Source of the DNA: an uncultured Clostridia bacterium
GTDB lineage: Bacteria > Bacillota > Clostridia > Lachnospirales > CAMVHY01
Direction of reading: 5' to 3'
DNA length: 64,000 nt
Assembly: GCA_947427385.1 (NCBI GenBank)
Contig: CANEHT010000002.1
Coordinates: 62,001 to 126,000 of the forward strand
Shown here piece by piece: positions 58,370 to 64,000 of the stretch. The position numbers were made by a program, and so were the translations under genes. The notes beneath the pieces were generated by a model. That model searched no databases and was not told where the DNA came from. It saw nothing but the letters and a program-made list of their open reading frames with translations. How positions within the stretch are numbered: the first letter of the stretch is position 1; each line of letters begins with the position of its first letter.

Positions 58370-60508
58370 ATGGCACAAAAAAAAGTTTCAACAAAAATTG
58401 ACGATACTGATATTTTATTAGAGATAATGAGTATAATTTTTATCGCGGTAAGTTTTTTTATAACGTATAGTTTATTTTCGAGTGCAGGATTTTTAGGGAA
58501 TATAATCAAGAATATTTTACTAGGATTATTAGGAATCGGAGCATATATTTGCCCGATTATTATTTTTGCATTTGGGATTTATTTTTTATTTGCAGAAGAG
58601 AAAGAAGTTTCGCCACGTAAAATTATCGGCTCATTGATATTATTATTGTGCATAATAATTTTTACACATATTCAAAATTTACCGGAAAATATTGAGCATC
58701 TAAATTTTTTCGGCTACGTTACATATTTTTATGTCAATGGTAAAATAGATAATGGTGGACTTTTAGGCGCAATAATTGGAAATTTCTTAATTGGTATTTT
58801 AAATTACATCGGAACATATATTTGCTTAACATCATTGACATTAATTTCACTTATATTGCTCACAAATAAATCATTTTTCAAATTTGTTTGTAATAAAAAA
58901 ATTAGTGAGCGCAAAAAAAATAATAAAAATTTCCATGAAAAAAAATCTAAAAAACCAAAACTATTTGCCATCGAAAAAAATGATATGAAAATTGAAGAAA
59001 AAAATCTCGATGAAAAAAATTCTTCTGAAAAAATTTCTGATGAAAAAAAAATTAATGAGGAAACTTTGGACTTTAATAAATATCAATTCCCACCAATTCA
59101 ACTTCTAAATAAAAAAAATTCCAATACCAATCAAGTTTCTAAAGCAGAATTAGCAAAAACGTCTGAAAAACTTGAAGCAACTTTAAAAAGTTTTGGCGTT
59201 GAAGCTGAAATTGTCGACGTTAGTCAAGGCCCAACTGTTACAAGATATGAATTAAAACCCGGCGATGGCGTAAAAGTCAGTAAAATTTCAAGTCTTGCCG
59301 ACGATTTAGCTTTAAGCCTCGCAGCTACCGGAATTAGAATTGAAGCACCCGTTCCGGGAAAATCTGTCGTTGGCCTCGAAGTCCCAAACGAATCAACTGA
59401 TATCGTATTTTTACGCGAAATAATTGAAGACAAAAAATTTTCACAGTTCCCATCAAAATTAGCATTCGGTATCGGCAAAGATATTGCGGGCAAAACAGTT
59501 GTTTCTGATATTTCAAAAATGCCACATCTTTTGATAGCGGGCTCAACCGGTTCCGGCAAAAGTGTCTGCATAAACACACTTATTATAAGTTTGCTTTACA
59601 AATCAAAACCTGAAGATGTAAAACTTTTAATGATTGACCCAAAAGTTGTTGAGCTCGGAATTTATAACGGCATTCCACATTTACTTATTCCTGTCGTAAC
59701 TGACCCGCAAAAAGCTGCTAGCGCATTAAATTGGGCTGTAAAAGAAATGACACGGCGTTACAATCTTTTTGCAGAAAACAATGTGCGCGATATGAAAGGC
59801 TATAACGCACTCAAAAATGGTGAAGATTTATTGCCGCAAATTGTAATTATTATCGATGAGTTGGCAGATTTAATGATGGTTGCGTCAAAAGAAGTTGAAG
59901 CTGCTATATGTCGATTAGCGCAAATGGCACGCGCCGCTGGTTTACATTTAATCATTGCAACTCAACGTCCGTCCGTCGACGTAATCACAGGTTTGATTAA
60001 AGCAAATATTCCATCACGATTGGCATTTTCCGTAACTTCCGGCACAGACTCACGCACAATTTTAGATGTGAGTGGCGCAGAAAAATTGTTAGGTAAAGGC
60101 GACATGTTATTTCATCCAATTGGCAGCAACAAGCCTCAACGAATTCAAGGCGCATTTATTTCCGATAAAGAAGTTGAAAATATTGTGGCGTTTGTCAAGA
60201 AAAACAAAGTTGACAATGTTGATCCAACAATGGTTGAAGAAATCACATGTACTACGAAATTTATTGATGAAGATGAAAGTACGGACGAATTTTTTGAAGC
60301 ATCAATTGATTTGATAATGAAGAAAGGCAAAGCGTCGACATCAATGCTTCAGCGACAATTCCGTATCGGTTATAATCGTGCTGCACGAATTATGGAAGAG
60401 TTAGAGAATCGTGGAATTATTGGCCCTGAAGATGGAAGCCGCCCCCGCCAAATTTTAATGAGTAAATTTGAATGGCAAAGTCGTAAGGAAAATAAATTTA
60501 ACGCGTAA
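58370..60508 (+). CDS. ftsK: DNA translocase FtsK/SpoIIIE
   Basis: This 712-residue hexameric DNA pump has four N-terminal membrane helices (within residues about 20-175) and a charged linker with IEEKNLDEKNSSEKISDEKK. The alpha/beta motor domain has FGVEAEIVDVSQGPTVTRYEL, Walker A AGSTGSGKSVCINTL, LMIDPKVVELGIYNGIPHL, Walker B VIIIDELADLMMV and ATQRPSVDVITGLIKANIPSR. The C-terminal winged-helix gamma domain (STSMLQRQFRIGYNRAARIMEELENRGI) reads DNA polarity. ATG 58370 follows AAAAGGTGA. It starts 12 nt after the CDF gene. In a spore former this protein pumps the chromosome into the forespore; whether a second paralogue exists elsewhere is unknown. Confidence 0.96.
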   Translation: MAQKKVSTKIDDTDILLEIMSIIFIAVSFFITYSLFSSAGFLGNIIKNILLGLLGIGAYICPIIIFAFGIYFLFAEEKEVSPRKIIGSLILLLCIIIFTHIQNLPENIEHLNFFGYVTYFYVNGKIDNGGLLGAIIGNFLIGILNYIGTYICLTSLTLISLILLTNKSFFKFVCNKKISERKKNNKNFHEKKSKKPKLFAIEKNDMKIEEKNLDEKNSSEKISDEKKINEETLDFNKYQFPPIQLLNKKNSNTNQVSKAELAKTSEKLEATLKSFGVEAEIVDVSQGPTVTRYELKPGDGVKVSKISSLADDLALSLAATGIRIEAPVPGKSVVGLEVPNESTDIVFLREIIEDKKFSQFPSKLAFGIGKDIAGKTVVSDISKMPHLLIAGSTGSGKSVCINTLIISLLYKSKPEDVKLLMIDPKVVELGIYNGIPHLLIPVVTDPQKAASALNWAVKEMTRRYNLFAENNVRDMKGYNALKNGEDLLPQIVIIIDELADLMMVASKEVEAAICRLAQMARAAGLHLIIATQRPSVDVITGLIKANIPSRLAFSVTSGTDSRTILDVSGAEKLLGKGDMLFHPIGSNKPQRIQGAFISDKEVENIVAFVKKNKVDNVDPTMVEEITCTTKFIDEDESTDEFFEASIDLIMKKGKASTSMLQRQFRIGYNRAARIMEELENRGIIGPEDGSRPRQILMSKFEWQSRKENKFNA

Positions 60509-60523
60509 AAATTTTTCGCTGAA

Positions 60524-60553
60524 TAAAAAAGTCTGCTTCGGCAGATTTTTTTA
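60524..60553 (+). terminator. Terminator of ftsK
   Basis: The stem AAAAAGTCTGC/GCAGATTTTTT with a short loop (TTCG) and T run lies 16 nt past the stop. Confidence 0.85.
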
Positions 60554-60566
60554 TACCCATCAACTA

Positions 60567-60575
60567 TGATATAAT
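60567..60575 (+). promoter_or_regulatory. Extended -10 promoter of tadA-dapB
   Basis: TGATATAAT, a perfect TATAAT with TGn, lies 28 nt before the tadA start; the -35 overlaps the ftsK terminator T run. Confidence 0.5.
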
Positions 60576-60603
60576 GCGTTTAAAATATTCGTTGGTGAAA
60601 ATT

Positions 60604-61059
60604 ATGATTTATATGCGACAAGCTTTACAAAATGCACAAAAAGCTTTTGAACTCAATGAAATCCCTGTCGGCTGCGTAATCGTCTGTGAAAATAAAATCA
60701 TCGCCGAAGGTTTTAATCAACGTAATTGTAAAAATAACGTTCTATTTCACGCCGAAATTATCGCTATAAATGAAGCTTGCTCAAAATTAAATAGCTGGCG
60801 TCTCGAAAATTGTATCCTATACGTTACCGTCGAACCTTGCGCAATGTGTGCCGGTGCAATCTTACAAGCCCGTATCCCCAAAATTATTTTTGGCTGTAAA
60901 AATAAAAAAGCTGGTTGCGCCGGCTCCGTGTTAAATATCTTAGATGAAAAAAAATTTAACCATCAAGTCCAAATTATCTCCGGATTATTAGAAAATGAGT
61001 GCCAAGAAATTATGAGCAAATTTTTTAAAAATCTCAGACAAAAGGAGTTTGACAAATGA
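60604..61059 (+). CDS. tadA: tRNA adenosine(34) deaminase
   Basis: This 151-residue zinc deaminase converts A34 to inosine in tRNA-Arg(ACG), the substrate encoded at 10282. The zinc/catalytic motif HAEIIAINEA is at residues 49-58, and PCAMCAGAI holds Cys79 and Cys82; NSWRLENCILYVT is also typical. ATG 60604 is chosen because GGTGA is 7 nt upstream; the frame extends 30 nt further without a site. It overlaps dapB by 4 bp (ATGA). Confidence 0.95.
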   Translation: MIYMRQALQNAQKAFELNEIPVGCVIVCENKIIAEGFNQRNCKNNVLFHAEIIAINEACSKLNSWRLENCILYVTVEPCAMCAGAILQARIPKIIFGCKNKKAGCAGSVLNILDEKKFNHQVQIISGLLENECQEIMSKFFKNLRQKEFDK

Positions 61060-61784
61060 AAATTATCATAAATGGCTGTGAAGGAAAAATGGGACAGATT
61101 TTAGCCAAACTTTCCATGCAAAATCATGAAGTTGTTTGTGGAATTTCTACTCGCAATGCCAAAGATTCTTTCCCAATTTTTGACGACATCAATAATTTTT
61201 CAGGAGATGCTGACGTTTTAATTGATTTTTCAACTGCGTCAGCCATCCCCAAAATAATTGATTACTGTGTAAAAAGAAAAATTCCCGCCGTTATTTGTAC
61301 AACTGGAATCGATGCAGAAACTGAAAAAAAAATTAGCGACGCCGCAAAAATTATTCCAATCTTTAAATCTGCAAATATGTCGCTCGGAATAAACATTGTC
61401 AATTTGATTTTGGAACAAGTTTCAAAAACTTTGTTTGATTTAAATTTTGATATCGAAATTTTGGAGAAACATCATAATCAAAAAATTGATGCACCTAGCG
61501 GAACCGCTTTGTTATTGGCTGATACAATTAAAAAATCTATCGGCAATTTGGACTATAAATTTCAACGAAATAATTTACGCCAAAAAAATGAAATTGGAAT
61601 CTCATGCGTTCGCGGCGGAACAATTGTCGGCGAACACTCTATAATTTTTGCAGGAATCGATGAAACAATTGAAATAAAACATTGTGCGCAATCACGTGAA
61701 ATTTTTGCACTCGGTGCAATAAAATCCGCTGAATTTATCTTAAACAAACCGCCACAATTATATTCGATGCACGATATGCTGTAA
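61056..61784 (+). CDS. dapB: 4-hydroxy-tetrahydrodipicolinate reductase
   Basis: This 242-residue enzyme of the diaminopimelate/lysine pathway also leads toward the spore metabolite dipicolinate through its substrate. It has NAD(P)-binding INGCEGKMGQ (usually GxxGxMG), DFSTASAI, CTTGIDAETEKKI, SANMSLGINIV, the catalytic EILEKHHNQKIDAPSGTA and the C-terminal SCVRGGTIVGEHSIIFAG. It is translationally coupled to tadA. Confidence 0.95.
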   Translation: MKIIINGCEGKMGQILAKLSMQNHEVVCGISTRNAKDSFPIFDDINNFSGDADVLIDFSTASAIPKIIDYCVKRKIPAVICTTGIDAETEKKISDAAKIIPIFKSANMSLGINIVNLILEQVSKTLFDLNFDIEILEKHHNQKIDAPSGTALLLADTIKKSIGNLDYKFQRNNLRQKNEIGISCVRGGTIVGEHSIIFAGIDETIEIKHCAQSREIFALGAIKSAEFILNKPPQLYSMHDML

Positions 61785-61791
61785 TAAAATT

Positions 61792-61821
61792 ACCTTTGAG
61801 CGCATAAAATCTCAAAGGTGA
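61792..61821 (+). promoter_or_regulatory. Hairpin hiding the ribosome site of the 61826 gene
   Basis: A nine-pair stem ACCTTTGAG/CTCAAAGGT (61792-61800 with 61811-61819) has a 10-nt loop. The 3' arm contains AAAGGTGA, the ribosome site for ATG 61826. There is no T run, so it is not a terminator. Confidence 0.65.
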
Positions 61822-61825
61822 TAAT

Positions 61826-62733
61826 ATGAGCGAAATAAATTCTTTCGAAATTGAAATACAATTTACTGGGACATTAGAACAAATTAACCGATTTCGCGAT
61901 TTGCTGCAGCATCAAAAAACTCTTACAAATTTTCGATATCTCGATGGCTATGCGCAAGCACGCGCTTATAAATATCTACCTGATGAATTACGAAATGAAG
62001 AAGTTTTTGAAAGCTTAATCTGCGATAAATACGAAGCATTTGCTTATATTTTTTATGCGGATTTACAAAATAATCCTGACGCTTTAGACGCACAAATTAT
62101 GAAAATTTTTGAAAGCTTACCTGAAAATGATAAATGCAAAGCTTTTAAATTTTTATCTGCAAAAAATCGTACTTTTGCAAATTTGTTAAAAATTCCTGAA
62201 AAAGATCGTGCTTTTGCATTTGAATATCTTAATAAAAACGAAAAAATTGCCGAAAATTGGCTACGATTACCTTACAAACTTTGTGAACAAAGTGTTTCTT
62301 GGCATCGTGTATCAAAAAATACATCACGATTACATAAAGCCGCAAAACAATATTCAAAAAAAAAACTTTCTTACTTTTAGGTTTATCAGCAGGAATTTTT
62401 GTTGCATTAATTGGAATCACCTTAATTGCACTTTATATTTTTTGTCCACCGGTTGCCGCAGTAATAAATTTTGTCATCGGTTCCGCATATAGTCTAATAG
62501 TTTCTTGTGTAGTTGGTATATGTTTTACGTTTGCTGGAATAATCATCGGATTTTTTTGTATGAAAAATTTTATACAAGTCTCGAAAAGTCAAAAACAATT
62601 GATGGAAAAATATAATGAATGCGAACAAAATTCAACTATCATGGAAAAAGATAGTTTACTCATGCGAAAAAAAAAAGTTAAACAAACGTCGCCAAATCTT
62701 TCTGAAACATCGCAAAATATTTCACTATCATAA
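61826..62733 (+). pseudogene. Unknown membrane protein split at an A10 tract
   Basis: The first frame gives 184 residues: EIEIQFTGTLEQINRFRDLL, then a helical region (YLPDELRNEEVFESL, AFKFLSAKNRTFANLL, AFEYLNKNEKIAENW) with no membrane helix, ending ten residues after a run of ten A (62356-62365). In the -1 frame the sequence continues without interruption to 62733 as KTFLLLGLSAGIFVALIGI, a second glycine-rich helix (VVGICFTFAGIIIGFF) and a polar tail ending NLSETSQNISLS. With one more A a 302-residue protein results: soluble domain, two adjacent membrane helices, cytoplasmic tail. This plan recalls the 19848/21627 paralogues. Function is unknown. The break may be real, a sequencing error, or corrected by slippage. 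Confidence 0.75.
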
Positions 62734-62735
62734 TT

Positions 62736-62764
62736 TTGCATCGACAAAATTTTTGTGATATAAT
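62736..62764 (+). promoter_or_regulatory. Promoter of the SCIFF locus
   Basis: TTGCAT (62736-62741), 17 nt and a perfect TATAAT (62759-62764) with extended TGA lie 26 nt before the SCIFF start. Confidence 0.7.
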
Positions 62765-62790
62765 AATGAAAAATTTTCGAGGTGATTTCT

Positions 62791-62943
62791 ATGAAACATA
62801 TCATAACTATCAGCAAAAATAAATTTCAAAATACTAAGTTAAACAACCGATGCGGTGAGTGCCAAACTTCATGCCAATCCGCCTGCAAAACTTCCTGTAC
62901 CGTTGCTAATCAATCTTGTGAAAAAAAACAAAAAGAAGTGTAA
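62791..62943 (+). CDS. scfA: SCIFF ranthipeptide precursor (six cysteines in forty-five residues)
   Basis: This is a 50-residue peptide: leader MKHIITISKNKFQNTKLNN, then the core CGECQTSCQSACKTSC with two further elements ending TVANQSC, six cysteines in all, and a lysine-rich tail. Its spacing fits the SCIFF family, whose cysteines are joined through thioether bonds to residues such as threonine by a dedicated radical-SAM enzyme. The maturase gene follows after 2 nt. It has a GAGGTGA ribosome site. The natural role of SCIFF is still unsettled; a quorum-type signal or metabolic role has been proposed for ranthipeptides. Confidence 0.93.
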   Translation: MKHIITISKNKFQNTKLNNRCGECQTSCQSACKTSCTVANQSCEKKQKEV

Positions 62944-62945
62944 AA

Positions 62946-64000
62946 ATGATACATAAATTTCAATCAAATGGGTTTAATCTCGTATTAGATGTGAACAGTG
63001 GCGCTGTTCACATTTTTGATGAGCTTACATATAAAATTTTAGATTTTTGGCCTAATGAACAAAAAATTTTTGAAAACCTAAAAACTTTTCCGCAATCAGA
63101 AATTCAAGAAGGTATCAACGAAATAAAAGAACTTCAGAAAAATGGTTTGCTATTTACTGAAGACTTTGCGCCGCCTGATTTAAAAAATTATAAACCTGTT
63201 ATAAAAGCAATGTGTCTGCATGTTGCTCATGCGTGTAATTTGAAATGTAAATATTGTTTTGCGCAAGAAGGAAGCTATCACGGTGAAAATTCGTTAATGA
63301 GTTTTGACGTCGGCAAACACGCAATTGATTTCCTTATAAAAAATTCTGGCAATCGTAAAAATTTAGAAATAGATTTTTTTGGCGGTGAGCCATTATTAAA
63401 TTTTGATGTTGTAAAAAAAATTGTTGACTATGCGCGCTCACAAGAAAAAATTTATGACAAAAACTTTAGATTTACAATGACTACGAACGGAATTTTGCTC
63501 GACGACGAAAAAATCGATTATCTAAACGAAAATATGTACAACGTTGTTTTGAGCATAGATGGACGAAAATCTGTCAATGATAATATGCGTCAAAAACCTG
63601 ATGGCTCCAGCAGTTATGACTGCATAATTCCCAAGTTTCAAAAATTTGCAAAACTGCGCGGTGAAAAAAATTATTATGTTCGCGGAACTTTTACACATTA
63701 TAATTTAGATTTTGTCGAAGATATTTTGCATCTGAATGATTTGGGATTTGATCAAATTTCCGTTGAGCCTGTTGTTGCTGCGCCATCAGAAAATTATGCA
63801 CTTCAAGAAAATGATTTGCCAATAATCTTTGACCAATATGATCGTTTGACAAAAATTATGCTTGATGGTAAAAGAAATTTTAATTTTTTCCATTTCATGC
63901 TAGATTTGGATAATGGTTCATGTTTTGCAAAAAGAGTGGTCGGTTGCGGCGCGGCAACTGAATATTTAGCCGTTGCTCCCAATGGCGATTTATATCCTTG
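62946..64000 (+). CDS. scfB: SCIFF maturase, radical SAM/SPASM thioether enzyme (cut by window edge)
   Basis: 351 residues are visible, open to the window edge. An N-terminal region (about 1-85) resembles the peptide-recognition part of sactisynthase-like enzymes. The radical-SAM cluster motif CNLKCKYC places the three cysteines at 97, 101 and 104. FFGGEPLLNF and TMTTNGILL are the SAM-binding strands. The beginning of the SPASM auxiliary-cluster domain is seen as NGSCFAKRVVGCGAATEYLAV and GDLYPC. It directly follows the precursor gene, so translation is probably coupled. CteB of Clostridium thermocellum is the studied homologue of this enzyme type. Confidence 0.93.
   Translation, partial: MIHKFQSNGFNLVLDVNSGAVHIFDELTYKILDFWPNEQKIFENLKTFPQSEIQEGINEIKELQKNGLLFTEDFAPPDLKNYKPVIKAMCLHVAHACNLKCKYCFAQEGSYHGENSLMSFDVGKHAIDFLIKNSGNRKNLEIDFFGGEPLLNFDVVKKIVDYARSQEKIYDKNFRFTMTTNGILLDDEKIDYLNENMYNVVLSIDGRKSVNDNMRQKPDGSSSYDCIIPKFQKFAKLRGEKNYYVRGTFTHYNLDFVEDILHLNDLGFDQISVEPVVAAPSENYALQENDLPIIFDQYDRLTKIMLDGKRNFNFFHFMLDLDNGSCFAKRVVGCGAATEYLAVAPNGDLYP

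Noticed and set aside
59224-59579. 117-codon and 81-codon minus-strand frames
   Set aside because: They are antisense to the ftsK motor domain and arise from its codon pattern.

Overview
The window looks like chromosomal DNA from a strongly AT-rich (roughly 30% G+C by eye), endospore-forming Bacillota, probably an anaerobe of the Clostridia/Negativicutes grade. The evidence is a SpoIVA gene (7203-8675), a sigma-G gene with a good sigma-F-type promoter (40455-41294), RecU, MecA, SepF, Asp23/FakA, RqcH, a SCIFF ranthipeptide locus at the right edge (62791-64000), strong AGGAGG/AAGGTGA ribosome binding sites and frequent TTG/GTG starts. I cannot name a genus. There is no phage, no transposase and no CRISPR array.

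Layout. 1-1700: ftsQ end, tRNA-Leu, galE. 1819-2820: lineage-specific heptad-repeat protein. 2817-5946: an operon of rdgB, coaE, a lytic transglycosylase and a peptide-binding lipoprotein. 6068-8675: mreB-type gene and spoIVA. 8683-10061: ybeY, a frameshifted dgkA, and divergent aroK. 10115-10355: tRNA-Asp, tRNA-Val and tRNA-Arg behind a near-consensus promoter. 10428-17634: truA, a G5/3D wall protein, rplS, ddl-murI, rarA and ispD. 17753-24800: accessory stretch with two DUF1659/DUF2922-like gene pairs, a duplicated membrane-protein family flanking recU, an orphan pilin and a MATE pump. 24879-32090: asp23-fakA-tkt followed by a 1086-residue alpha-solenoid of unknown function. 32208-33012: inverted pair of Sm-like small proteins. 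33221-36815: mecA, then an operon ptp-rpiB-upp-ftsY-rnhA. 36871-40046: two exported proteins with copper-amine-oxidase-like domains, one of them S-layer-like. 40518-45648: sigG, tcdA, rqcH, degV, yggT, sepF. 45862-51876: glgB, prfB (with its programmed frameshift), secA. 51948-56494: pseudopilin, repeat protein, permease, glgA. 56619-61784: ferritin-like protein, CDF transporter, ftsK/spoIIIE, tadA, dapB. 61826-64000: an unknown membrane protein interrupted at an A10 tract, then the SCIFF precursor and its radical-SAM maturase.

Themes that ordinary annotation would miss. (1) A family of composite palindromic elements of about 130-170 bp sits between convergent genes (12501, 33039, 41306, 48058, plus a shorter relative at 24819). 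They share hairpin modules and occur in both orientations, like bidirectional terminators that have spread. (2) Three genes (spoIVA, 15106 and 61826) have their Shine-Dalgarno sequence inside the 3' arm of a hairpin. For spoIVA a sigma-E-like -10 overlaps the 5' arm, so a sporulation-specific transcript would start past that arm and be translatable. (3) At least two genes (dgkA at A8, 61826 at A10) are broken exactly at poly(A) runs with the missing domain intact in another frame. That fits transcriptional slippage, phase variation or homopolymer sequencing error. (4) Several lineage-specific proteins carry in-frame minisatellites (21, 24 and 27 bp units).
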